Assembly (NCBI RefSeq): GCF_963678635.1
Contig: NC_087068.1
Coordinates: forward strand, 17,613,872 to 17,677,871
Reading direction: 5' to 3'
From: Symsagittifera roscoffensis
Lineage: Eukaryota; Xenacoelomorpha; Acoela; Convolutidae
DNA length: 64,000 nucleotides
Positions 17,925 to 27,465 of this stretch are shown here, piece after piece. The notes below the pieces were generated by a model. The model had not been told where the DNA came from, did not search any database, and saw nothing but the letters and a program-made list of their open reading frames with translations. Position 1 is the stretch's first letter. Each line of letters starts with the position of its first letter. Made by a program: the position numbers and the translations under genes.

Positions 17925-20820
17925 TAGTAGACGAATGTTACAATTCTTAGGACATAATATAGAAAGAAAAACAATCACTCCATTGAAATCACGCATTGAC
18001 GCTATTCAAAAACTTCAACCACCAACAAATAAAAAGAAAATCCAAGAATTTCTTGGAATGTTAAACTTTTTAAGTAAATATGTTTATAAAATGCAATTAT
18101 ATCTACGACCATTTTATAACATCCTTAGACAACAAAATAATTTTGAATGGAACACAGAACATCAAACACGATTTGAAGAAATAAAGAAACTTTTAACTGA
18201 ACAAATTTCAAACACAATTCCACATTCAAATCAACCATTTTATGCAATGTGCGATGCTTCGAACTTTGGCATCGGTGCAGCACTATTACAATCACATAAT
18301 GGTACAAATAAAATGAACCTCATATCAGCAAATTCTCGATTATTCACTCAAGCAGAGCTACGACTCTCAACTCTAATGAGAGAATGTACAGCCATAATAT
18401 ATACACTGACAGAATATGAATTTCTGATACTTGGATCAAAACACCCCACAGTTTTATTCACAGACCATAAACCAATCATCTTTCTCTTTACACAAAAATC
18501 TAACCCAAACCACCGAGTTTACAGATTTCAACTAATTCTAATGAAATTTCCAAACTTACATATAGTTTGGACTGCAGGAAAAAATCTTGCATTACCAGAC
18601 ACCTTAAGTCGAAATACACCACCTGAATTACTTACACGAAAAACAACAGTTGAAATACCCAAAAACATAAAATTCTACCTTGCAGAAAACGAAACATCAC
18701 CCCGATTGGAATGCAAATATGCAGTAAAAACTGATATTGAACAATCACAAATAAATAATTTACAACATTTCCCACTTTATTTAGATTGTCAAAATAATCA
18801 TTATGAAGTTGATTTACTTGGAACATCAACTTTCAAACCAATCCCATATTCTCAATGGATAAAAAATAACACCCAACAAAAACGAACAAAACAACACCCG
18901 CCTAAAAAAGACCATTTTCCACTAATTGAAAAAGAAGATTTAACTGATAAAATAAATTTATCAGGACCACAAACAAATGATTCAAAATACACAATAAATC
19001 AAGTTTTTGACCTTCACGACCCACTCGATACAATACCTTTATCTAAATTAGAAATTGAGAACATTTTTCTCCCTCCAACAGAAACGATTACAATTTCAAC
19101 ACTGAAACAATATCAAAATCTTGACCCGATAATTAGACAACTAAAATCATGGCACAAATATAAAACTAAACCTGTCAAGGCAGATTCAACCATTCTAGGA
19201 AACAAAACACTCCTCCGATACTTTCGCAAATTTAACAACACAACAATTAACGAAAATACAGACCTTTTAGAGTATAACCTGAATGAATCTACAGTTCCAT
19301 GTCTCCCTTTAAGTATGATTCTTATAGCTTTTAATATTTCACATACACAAAATATTAAAGGACACTCTGGATCAGAAAAAACATATTCAAATTTTATACA
19401 AAATTTTTACTTCCCAAATGCACCAATTTGGATAAAAGTACTATGCAATGATTGTATAGTATGTCAACTAAATAAACCTTACCCAAATCAAAAACAAATA
19501 GCACAAAAACAAGATTTTAAAGGACAAAGCTTGTACTTTAACCATCGTATCTCATTTGATACTAAAGGACCAATTTCACCCTCATCCGAAGGAAACTCCT
19601 ACATTATGGTAATTGTTGACGCATTTACACATTATGTAGCACTTAACCCAGTACCACATTGTAACGCTTATTACGCTTACACAACACTCTATGAACACTG
19701 GATAGCAAAATTCGGACTACCAGAAATTTTAGTTACAGACAACGGTACAGAATTCATAAATAATGAAATTATCACACTATGTCATTTATATAACATTAAA
19801 CACAAACCACGTACATCTCATGCACCTTGGACAAACGGCTTAGTCGAAGGTATGAACCGTTCATTACAAGAATATCTTAGATGTATCATCAACGGAAATG
19901 ATACAAAATATACCGAATGGTCAGCAGATGTAAAATTATTTCCCTTAGCATATAATTCACAAATTACGACAACTTTAGGAATGTCACCATACGAAATGGT
20001 TTTTAACCAAAAGCCACGCAAACCAATAATGTTTACAGCAAATTCTCATAAAAACGCACAAGGTTATTGTCAACCAAATAAAGACTCAATTTGTTATAAC
20101 CTACCTTTACATACACACGATGAAGATCATTTTCATCACCCACAAATTCTTAAACTAGCCTCCGGTACACACACCGAATGGATTCTAAATAGAGATAAAA
20201 AACACAATGAAATTTATCAAAAAATAACGAAAAAGTTATTACAAAGACAAAACATTAATGAACAAATCAATTCACGTTTTACACCAGCCTCCGAATTAAA
20301 AATTGGAACATTTGTTTCAATACCTAATTTTAATACTCAAAAAGGAATTTCTAAAAAATTACAACCCCTTCGAAAAGGACCATACCAAATAATTGCAAAA
20401 CCCACTGATGTCACATATAAAATTACCGACTCAAACAAAAAAGAAATCGTTCAACATCGAAACAACCTATTACCTTATTACCCAAAAGAATACGCACTCC
20501 GCGAATTAACTCAATTATATTCTTTCACAGGATTAAAAATCATTCAAAATGAACCACATCTGAAAAACACAGAACAAAATGATAACCCCACCGAAAACCA
20601 AAACACAAAACCAACCGCCACCAAAAACAATACACAAAACCATAAAGAATCTCCAAAACAAAGAAAAAATAGAAAAATGACCGAACAAATAATACCCCAA
20701 GAACAAATCGACAAATCAGAAAATAGAAAAACAACAAGACTCCGAAATCAACCACGTAAAAACTATAAAATATTCATCCCCCAATCTAAAATTTTAAAGA
20801 AAGTGGAATTTCAAAAGTAA
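17914..20820 (+). CDS. Truncated pol: RT thumb, RNase H, integrase
   Basis: 968 codons. The first few residues probably come from flanking DNA; recognisable pol begins at the QFLGH motif. RNase H shows CDAS with Asp114, a RECTAI helix, TDHKPI and PDTLSRN. Integrase has an HHCC finger (H-x-GHSG ... CNDCIVC) and a catalytic triad Asp549, Asp609 (TDNGTE), Glu645 (LVEGM) with 35 residues between the last two. The C-terminal KGPY motif near residue 825 is a GPY/F module, followed by a basic, Asn/Thr/Lys-rich tail. The missing RT core means this copy cannot encode a working reverse transcriptase. The remaining frame is intact, which suggests recent truncation. The coding strand is A/C-rich and very poor in G. 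Confidence 0.9.
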   Translation: MCDCSRRMLQFLGHNIERKTITPLKSRIDAIQKLQPPTNKKKIQEFLGMLNFLSKYVYKMQLYLRPFYNILRQQNNFEWNTEHQTRFEEIKKLLTEQISNTIPHSNQPFYAMCDASNFGIGAALLQSHNGTNKMNLISANSRLFTQAELRLSTLMRECTAIIYTLTEYEFLILGSKHPTVLFTDHKPIIFLFTQKSNPNHRVYRFQLILMKFPNLHIVWTAGKNLALPDTLSRNTPPELLTRKTTVEIPKNIKFYLAENETSPRLECKYAVKTDIEQSQINNLQHFPLYLDCQNNHYEVDLLGTSTFKPIPYSQWIKNNTQQKRTKQHPPKKDHFPLIEKEDLTDKINLSGPQTNDSKYTINQVFDLHDPLDTIPLSKLEIENIFLPPTETITISTLKQYQNLDPIIRQLKSWHKYKTKPVKADSTILGNKTLLRYFRKFNNTTINENTDLLEYNLNESTVPCLPLSMILIAFNISHTQNIKGHSGSEKTYSNFIQNFYFPNAPIWIKVLCNDCIVCQLNKPYPNQKQIAQKQDFKGQSLYFNHRISFDTKGPISPSSEGNSYIMVIVDAFTHYVALNPVPHCNAYYAYTTLYEHWIAKFGLPEILVTDNGTEFINNEIITLCHLYNIKHKPRTSHAPWTNGLVEGMNRSLQEYLRCIINGNDTKYTEWSADVKLFPLAYNSQITTTLGMSPYEMVFNQKPRKPIMFTANSHKNAQGYCQPNKDSICYNLPLHTHDEDHFHHPQILKLASGTHTEWILNRDKKHNEIYQKITKKLLQRQNINEQINSRFTPASELKIGTFVSIPNFNTQKGISKKLQPLRKGPYQIIAKPTDVTYKITDSNKKEIVQHRNNLLPYYPKEYALRELTQLYSFTGLKIIQNEPHLKNTEQNDNPTENQNTKPTATKNNTQNHKESPKQRKNRKMTEQIIPQEQIDKSENRKTTRLRNQPRKNYKIFIPQSKILKKVEFQK

Positions 20821-21418
20821 TTTTAACATTATACTTCACAATCTTGAAACCTCCGAAACATTTTTCATTTACATTTTTCAAAATAACATGCTGACAAGTA
20901 CGTAATAATTCTAGTTCAAAATAGACCAATAGGATTCATCCAATCCGTCACTTTCTCTAACTCAAACTAAGACCAATTAGACGAATCATATAGAACTCCA
21001 GGCACATCTATAACTATAACTTTACGACCTCCAGGTCAAAAATAAGCAAACCACTCCAACTTGACAACTAAAATAAATATCACCATAATACCGTACCCCT
21101 CCCTTATCTAATAACCCAAAGATCAACAATATTTCCCCAACTCAGACCACGAATACCCCCAAAACAAATTTGTTAACTTAGCCTAAAGTAACAAAATGAA
21201 CATTTTAATTAGCCTAAAGTATAAAAATCTCACCATACCCCGGATCATTTGACAAACAAAAATAAAGAAAAAGAAGACCTCCCAATCACCATGAAAATTG
21301 CCCCCAACAATTTTTTACAAAACTCAACCCACTTGTCAAAAAACCAATAAATAATCCGACCACACTAGAAAATCGCCTCGAACAGCAAAAAATATTCGAC
21401 CAAGAGATCATTTCTTAA
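20821..21418. other. Non-coding spacer between pol and the small ORFs
   Basis: About 600 bases of A/C-rich DNA with frequent stops in all frames. The only structure I see is a short direct repeat, TTAGCCTAAAGTA, twice about 36 bases apart (about 21178 and 21211). It may hold a splice acceptor or promoter for the downstream chain, but none can be named with confidence. Confidence 0.4.
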
Positions 21419-21649
21419 ATGCTCTTCTCTCAATCAGTTACTCAAATACTCATAAATTTTAAACATTTTTTTACAATACTTGAAACCTTTATAATATTTC
21501 TTTTTGATATACTTGAATCTTTTCTAATAATCCTAATCATTTTTTGTAACATTTTTTTAATTTTCTACACTATACTCGAACTATTCCTCCAACTTTCCAA
21601 AACCCTTGATTATATCCACAGGTACGATTCATATAACTTGTCTAAATGA
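21419..21649 (+). CDS. Small hydrophobic protein A of element 2
   Basis: 76 codons, rich in Phe, Ile and Leu, with two or three membrane-length hydrophobic stretches (roughly residues 17-35, 36-50 and 50-60) and a polar tail. Its stop overlaps the next start in ATGA (21646-21649), the arrangement used for coupled termination-reinitiation. No family is recognised; small membrane proteins of this kind occur in viruses as viroporin-like proteins, but that role is only a possibility. AT-rich DNA makes chance hydrophobic frames common, so support comes mainly from its place in the chain. Confidence 0.45.
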   Translation: MLFSQSVTQILINFKHFFTILETFIIFLFDILESFLIILIIFCNIFLIFYTILELFLQLSKTLDYIHRYDSYNLSK

Positions 21650-21834
21650 TACGAACAATTTTCAGTAGAACTGATATTTTTTTATTGTTTGTAATTTTCA
21701 TAGCATTCTTATCATCCCTCATTTTGACAATATGTAAATGTATAAAGAAAGCAATCTTCACATTTGCCCTAGCAACAATCCTTCTAATTCTTTTTTTGGA
21801 AGAATATTATAATAAACATAAACCTTCCCACTAA
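21646..21834 (+). CDS. Small hydrophobic protein B of element 2
   Basis: 62 codons starting in the ATGA overlap with protein A. Two hydrophobic stretches (about residues 11-30 and 36-52) are separated by a short basic segment with two Cys/Lys groups (CKCIKK). It ends five bases before the next open frame begins. No similarity is recognised. Its order, strand and tight spacing support it more than its own sequence does. Confidence 0.45.
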   Translation: MIRTIFSRTDIFLLFVIFIAFLSSLILTICKCIKKAIFTFALATILLILFLEEYYNKHKPSH

Positions 21835-21839
21835 AGTAA

Positions 21840-22976
21840 CAATTCAAAAATCCATCAAAAATTGCTACCCAACAGTCACAGAATCAGTCTTCACCGACAT
21901 CATCCCAAGATAACCAAACACCACCTTCAATTACTCAAAATCCTCAAACATCTACACGAATTTCTTTTCAAGACAATCCATACACTTTTGAAGAACGACA
22001 TGCTCGCTTATCAGAACCACTAGAACCAGTTCAACGACAAGCACCTCTAAGCGAACCAACATATAACCTATACCCAACACTACCACAAGAACTAAGTAGA
22101 ATAAGAAATCCTAGTCAAAACCAAAATACAGTCGAAATAAATAGACAAATTATACATCCTCGACGAAACAGAAATTTTCAAACTCCCCGAGTTCATTTTG
22201 ATATACCTCAATCCCCATCACAAAACACTCCAGAAAACCCCATTGGTATATTACCAGAAACCCCTACGCTTCTTTCACAACGTAGCACCTCAAGCCTACC
22301 ATCAGATTACTTAGGTTCAACACCAACATCTGAACAAATACGTGAAAATCCCTTTAACCCCCCAAACCAGGCATCACGACTACCATATTGGACAACACAT
22401 TCATTTACACAAGGTGAATTAAATTTAGTCAATAATCCAATAGATATTTCTACGGATACAACAACATCCTCATCACTACCAGAAACATTATCACTACCAT
22501 CAACACCATCAATAAGCCAGATTTCACCACCACCTTTTAACTTAAATTTTCCAAATAATCTCGACGCCAGATATCGAGAACAATCATCAATAAATATTCC
22601 TTTAAGACTAGATTGGAATACATTTACAGCACCTCCACCATTATTTGGACAACATCAAGAAAGTAACCGCCTTCATAACTGGGCACTTAATAGATTACAA
22701 TATCGCCAAGATATTCACAACGATATCCGTGATCACAATATTCAAATACTCCAACAAAACAGTTTACAATTAAAGTTTGAAATCACAGTTAAGTTAAATA
22801 ATATTACCCAACATCCCTACCCATTAAATCCACCTAATATAACAGCTCAATCACTACCACCACCGTTTATAACTACTGAAGTAATATACAAATACGACAG
22901 ATATACCAAAAACACAATTGGCTACATTACATTTTATAATCCATACTCAGGATTATCATACACATGTATATTCTAA
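21840..22976 (+). CDS. 378-codon open frame without any ATG (Pro/Ser/Gln-rich)
   Basis: Reading in the frame that ends with TAA at 22974-22976, there is no stop back to the TAA at 21837-21839, and not one ATG in 378 codons. Such a long open stretch is unlikely by chance in AT-rich DNA, and the codon style matches the neighbouring frames. The product is Pro/Ser/Thr/Gln/Asn-rich in its first 250 residues and ends in a more ordered part with tryptophans (RLDWNTF, RLHNWALN). Expression would need a non-AUG start, splicing, or a shift from the small ORF upstream; a simple frameshift is hard because the two frames do not overlap. The last 13 bases overlap the env start. No function is recognised. 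Confidence 0.6.
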   Translation, partial: QFKNPSKIATQQSQNQSSPTSSQDNQTPPSITQNPQTSTRISFQDNPYTFEERHARLSEPLEPVQRQAPLSEPTYNLYPTLPQELSRIRNPSQNQNTVEINRQIIHPRRNRNFQTPRVHFDIPQSPSQNTPENPIGILPETPTLLSQRSTSSLPSDYLGSTPTSEQIRENPFNPPNQASRLPYWTTHSFTQGELNLVNNPIDISTDTTTSSSLPETLSLPSTPSISQISPPPFNLNFPNNLDARYREQSSINIPLRLDWNTFTAPPPLFGQHQESNRLHNWALNRLQYRQDIHNDIRDHNIQILQQNSLQLKFEITVKLNNITQHPYPLNPPNITAQSLPPPFITTEVIYKYDRYTKNTIGYITFYNPYSGLSYTCIF

Positions 22977-25582
22977 AATTATTAATTTTTCTCCAACTCC
23001 TTTTTCTAGTAATCTCAAATCAAAACATAAACCCTTCCCCTCGTACAGGACCACAAGATTTATTAGTAACACATTACGATTGTGAAGAAAATGAACAAAA
23101 AACACTACATAAATATGCAATAAATCAAGTATCACAATGTGAAACAGAACCACAAGCTATAGAAACCACAGATGTAATAGCAACACTCTATTCAAAAGCC
23201 CGAGCAACAACAGTTACAGGTTATAAATTCACAGCAACATTTTCCGAAAAGAAAGTACATTGTTCACAAGTCTCGAACGGAAACAAAAACCGACTTGACC
23301 ATGAATCATTCTATCAGAGTAATATAGAACGTCTTTTACATCTCAATCCCGACGATTGTAAAAGTGAATTACTTAGACTAAACATCACACAAAATAAAAA
23401 CTCCGCAAGAAAGTTAGTTAATTTTCAAGTTTTTTCAGACTCTGTACATCAATCACAACTTGAAAGACACCAAGGACATATAAAACTAGACGAAAAATAC
23501 CCGTATAACGGCGCACACGGACGATTAACCTATGACCTACACGATAAACATTGGATACCACACATTGGTATAAATGACCCATCAAACTGCAAAGCAGACA
23601 CAAAAAATAAAGGATACCAAGAAATAATGTTTTTCGATTGGAAAATACAACTCGAAAAAATACAACTAACACGAGATTTATCAGATAATACAATGATCTA
23701 TCAAGGAATCCGATTACCTTGTAAAAATGATCAAGGTTATTGCGACCCTACAACGAGAACACAAGCAACCGTTGTTTGGTTCCCCGAAGATACATGTACA
23801 ACATTTCAAGTAGCAAAAATACACGCTCGTATGATAAAATTTCACGAAAAATATTTTATACAATCAATTCCATATGAACAAGTCCATCCATCACGAAAAC
23901 TAAGTTCTAATTTCAGAAACATAGACAATATAGAAAATAAATTGACACGTTTTCAAATATATCAAGAAACAGAACTTGCATGTAAATACAGGAATCCACT
24001 TTACAGAACACAATACTCTGAAATATTAGTTGAATACGAAAAAGGATTCGACATGACCACTGGAAAAGTAAAAATCGACCCATATGCCACAGGTCATCCT
24101 CCAAACGAAGGAACATCCTATATACCAGTTAATTTTGAAAAAAGCAACGGACAACCTGGTGGACATCTAAAACCCCATGACACCAGAAGCACACGCTTAC
24201 AAGAATTATCACTAATGAATACTACATATTTCGGTAATATCCACTATGATATTCATTTAGATATGAAACTAGATTATACAATTAGCCGAATTTTTCAAGA
24301 AATGTCACTCTCCGAATTAGAAACACTACACCAACTATGCGAATTAGAACGAACACAAATATTACAATCACTTGCACTAGCAGTATTAAAAATACCCTAT
24401 GCAGGATATTTATTATCTGGAAATAGATCAAATTTTTTAGACTATGAAGGAAACATCTTATGGTTTTATACTTGTACTAAAAAAGTATCACCACTATACG
24501 TTTTTGAAGATAAACGATGTTATAAAAGAATCCCTATCTTTTATAAGAATAAAGTACATTTCGTGGATACACTTTCACGAAGAACCTATTTCTGGGATAC
24601 CGCAGTCCCATGTGGATCAGAAAACAGCCACAATGTAGTACAACTAAACCCTGATGAAAATAAATATTATCTTCTCACTCCATATCCCACATTAATGCAA
24701 TCACTCAAAAAATTTTCACCAGAAAGCATTCGCGCTATTGCTCGAAACCCAAATATAGACTTACAATCAATAGGAATCTATTCAAAATCAGATATTCAAC
24801 ATCACATTAGAACACAACAATTCCAAGAATTATTAACACAAATGGACACTATACAAAGACAATCAATAGACCAAAATTTACGCAAACTTGCAGAAACCGC
24901 AGGATTTGCCGATATCTACACGCAAGACTATAGCGGATATTTTAAAGACATTAAAGATTATATATATCTAAACGGTGAAAAATACCGTCCCCAAGATATA
25001 TCACCAATTAACATTTTTAGCTTTGTTACACTCAAAAATGAGATCCTCGATTTTCTAGGATGGCCCTACTACATCTTAGAAAAATTGACTATTTTATACG
25101 CAATGTTTAACTTTATTGGATTTCTTTTCTCACTTTTAAAAGGAATCTACAACACATGTGCTATACACACACAAGTAAACAGACAAGCAAGCGTAGCACG
25201 CATACTCTTTGCAGGATTTTTTGGAATCTTTTCTACATCTATAAACAAAATTCTTTTAGACGCACAAATAAAAGAATATAACACAAAAATAGCAACACGA
25301 CAAAATACATACGACGAAGAACATAACAATGTAGACATAACGCCAACGGCACCACAATTACCACCCCTACCAAATAACCATCCACTATCCCTAGTCCCAC
25401 GAAATTTTCGAAATTTAGCCAACACACATAATCCAAATTTTCAACTCACCACATCACAAAGTCCCATCCAACATATAATGACACACCAGTCACAAGACCA
25501 TAATACTTATGAACAAATTATTGAACAACCCCATACCACCGCTTTTCAGTCTCAAAATAATCATTTTTTTAGCCCACGATGA
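22964..25582 (+). CDS. env: Env-like membrane glycoprotein of element 2
   Basis: 872 codons. A strong signal peptide is present (residues 1-18, Leu/Ile/Phe-rich), then a long ectodomain with many scattered cysteines and several N-x-S/T sites. A conserved-looking segment CYKRIPIFY ... FVDTLSRRTYF ... CGS is reminiscent of other invertebrate LTR-element envelope proteins. A hydrophobic anchor lies at about 705-730, and a second hydrophobic stretch at about 744-764. A 110-residue tail, Pro/Asn/Gln-rich, follows. Position after pol and domain layout indicate an envelope-type protein that would sit in the membrane of particles or cells. I cannot place it in a named fusion-protein class. The frame is intact. 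Its TGA overlaps the next ATG (ATGA, 25579-25582). Confidence 0.75.
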   Translation: MYILKLLIFLQLLFLVISNQNINPSPRTGPQDLLVTHYDCEENEQKTLHKYAINQVSQCETEPQAIETTDVIATLYSKARATTVTGYKFTATFSEKKVHCSQVSNGNKNRLDHESFYQSNIERLLHLNPDDCKSELLRLNITQNKNSARKLVNFQVFSDSVHQSQLERHQGHIKLDEKYPYNGAHGRLTYDLHDKHWIPHIGINDPSNCKADTKNKGYQEIMFFDWKIQLEKIQLTRDLSDNTMIYQGIRLPCKNDQGYCDPTTRTQATVVWFPEDTCTTFQVAKIHARMIKFHEKYFIQSIPYEQVHPSRKLSSNFRNIDNIENKLTRFQIYQETELACKYRNPLYRTQYSEILVEYEKGFDMTTGKVKIDPYATGHPPNEGTSYIPVNFEKSNGQPGGHLKPHDTRSTRLQELSLMNTTYFGNIHYDIHLDMKLDYTISRIFQEMSLSELETLHQLCELERTQILQSLALAVLKIPYAGYLLSGNRSNFLDYEGNILWFYTCTKKVSPLYVFEDKRCYKRIPIFYKNKVHFVDTLSRRTYFWDTAVPCGSENSHNVVQLNPDENKYYLLTPYPTLMQSLKKFSPESIRAIARNPNIDLQSIGIYSKSDIQHHIRTQQFQELLTQMDTIQRQSIDQNLRKLAETAGFADIYTQDYSGYFKDIKDYIYLNGEKYRPQDISPINIFSFVTLKNEILDFLGWPYYILEKLTILYAMFNFIGFLFSLLKGIYNTCAIHTQVNRQASVARILFAGFFGIFSTSINKILLDAQIKEYNTKIATRQNTYDEEHNNVDITPTAPQLPPLPNNHPLSLVPRNFRNLANTHNPNFQLTTSQSPIQHIMTHQSQDHNTYEQIIEQPHTTAFQSQNNHFFSPR

Positions 25583-27384
25583 GCCGCCAACTTGGATCAC
25601 TACACCGATCAAATTCCCACCCAACCAATCTTACCTCTCCAATCCCAATAATACCACTTTTTGCTTTTCCGCCACCCGATTTTACATCTAGTAATGTAAC
25701 ATCAGGCATGAATTCCGACACTAATTCACACATCTCAGTTTTATATTCCATCTCACAACTCAATAACCCGAATATTGAAACCCCCGATGAATTTGCCGAC
25801 TCAGAACCATCCCCATCCAATAATTTTCATAACTCTTCTAATTTTTCTCAACCCCCTTTTCAACCCATATTATCCAATAACCCTGACCCAATCACTCCCA
25901 CACCCTCTTATGCTTCCCAAGTTACTCCAACCTACTCCTCATACCATTCTGACCAATCATCTCATTCTCCAGACACCCCCCGAATCTCCCCAGAGCTAGA
26001 TAATTTTATTACCCTTCAACAACAACCCTACCACCTTAATACCCCAACCATAAACCAAATCTCCTCCACTATGAATTCATCCAATCCCCCTACCCCTACA
26101 CCCTCTTCAAATTATACTGAATCATTAGCACCATCATCCACATCAACTGAATCTTCACTCAACACTAATAGAGCTTACCGCACTTTTAAAAGAAAGTTCC
26201 CCAACCATCCTTTCCCAGCAAAACCAGGAACAGCCCGTGAATACATCAACCACCCCAAGCATACTAACACAAAAGAATTTTTAGCCATCACCTTACCCTC
26301 ATTCCCACAATACACCTTAAACACCCCCCACGACACTAACGAAACACGCAACTTTGTAGATGAATACGTTTTAATGCCCACTCTCTCTTGGACCTCATAT
26401 TATCATTTTACTAACCCTCTTTGCTTACCTTTATCTAACACTCACATCGATATAGAGCGAAATACGGACATGCTATATCGACTCACTACACCACTAACCG
26501 CTAGACAATTTACTTACGTTGGATATAAAAAATCACTAAAAACACACACTGCACCTAGAGCTAACGAATACACACTCGAATACTATGATCACAACATCAT
26601 CAGAGCTAACCAAGATCAATTCTTAGACGACGATCGCTTCGCTAATCCACAAATTACCGAGAAATTTTTCATCAAGACACCATATATATTTACACTAAAC
26701 ATCTTCGACCGAAAGTTTGATCACATTATTTCAGAAGCACTAACAGACACACAAGCATACGAAAGTTTTAAAGAACGCTTCCAAATATTTTCACTAACCT
26801 TTCATTTCCTTGCACCACACGAAAGAGATTTACACTGCTCACACGATATTATGTTGCGCACTAAACAAACCCACACATATAGTTACTATCGCTTCATCCA
26901 AAATCACTTTGACCTACACACACCCTCTAGACAACCACACCATCGCTTTCAATTCATTAATTCCAAATACACTTCACCATTTTTCCTAAATTTCACATAT
27001 TGCATTAAAGATACTAACCTTCATGGTATTCTTCGCAATTATGATCCCATAACCCAAATGTACATCTTCTGTCCCATCACCAAGACCTTCAACGCCGAAG
27101 AATCCCGACCCTTCCTTATCCCGCACGAGTTTGTACAACCTATAGAAATCCCCATTTTAGAATTCATCCATAACACTAAATTCAATCACAAATTATATAA
27201 TCTAATCCAAAACACACCTTATGAATTTGCAGTTGGCACTGAAGAACTAACCACTATTAAGGCACTTCAATTGCTTTGGCCACTGCTTCAGACTAAAAAT
27301 ATCATCCGCATCTTAGCTAAACTACTAACAAATTCCGATCTCATCCACGACATCTTCCCCCACGGTTTTTTCCCCGACGACTAA
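25579..27384 (+). CDS. ORF4 of element 2, unknown 601-aa protein
   Basis: Starts inside the env stop codon (ATGA), so it was probably selected for coupled translation. The first 200 residues are Ser/Pro/Asn/Thr-rich and probably disordered, with a basic stretch at the end (FKRKFPNHPF). The remaining 400 residues look folded, rich in His, Phe and Tyr, without obvious membrane segments or a signal peptide. No catalytic motif or family is recognised. Position after env is unusual for a Gypsy element and recalls accessory or structural genes of complex viruses. The coding strand is C/T-rich and G-poor. Confidence 0.65.
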   Translation: MSRQLGSLHRSNSHPTNLTSPIPIIPLFAFPPPDFTSSNVTSGMNSDTNSHISVLYSISQLNNPNIETPDEFADSEPSPSNNFHNSSNFSQPPFQPILSNNPDPITPTPSYASQVTPTYSSYHSDQSSHSPDTPRISPELDNFITLQQQPYHLNTPTINQISSTMNSSNPPTPTPSSNYTESLAPSSTSTESSLNTNRAYRTFKRKFPNHPFPAKPGTAREYINHPKHTNTKEFLAITLPSFPQYTLNTPHDTNETRNFVDEYVLMPTLSWTSYYHFTNPLCLPLSNTHIDIERNTDMLYRLTTPLTARQFTYVGYKKSLKTHTAPRANEYTLEYYDHNIIRANQDQFLDDDRFANPQITEKFFIKTPYIFTLNIFDRKFDHIISEALTDTQAYESFKERFQIFSLTFHFLAPHERDLHCSHDIMLRTKQTHTYSYYRFIQNHFDLHTPSRQPHHRFQFINSKYTSPFFLNFTYCIKDTNLHGILRNYDPITQMYIFCPITKTFNAEESRPFLIPHEFVQPIEIPILEFIHNTKFNHKLYNLIQNTPYEFAVGTEELTTIKALQLLWPLLQTKNIIRILAKLLTNSDLIHDIFPHGFFPDD

Positions 27385-27387
27385 CAG

Positions 27388-27465
27388 GTAAGTATGAATT
27401 AAATGAATATTACTAACTAATTAAAATATTAAAAACTCACCATTCTTTATCCATGTTTTCTTTAG
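27388..27465 (+). other. Probable 78-nt intron just after the ORF4 stop
   Basis: Four bases after the ORF4 stop is CAG/GTAAGT, a perfect 5' splice site. A TACTAAC branch-point sequence follows at 27411-27417, and the interval ends in a pyrimidine-rich stretch with TTTAG at 27461-27465. All three signals in 78 bases make chance less likely. It would be a 3'-UTR intron in the subgenomic message. No expression data support it here. Confidence 0.45.
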
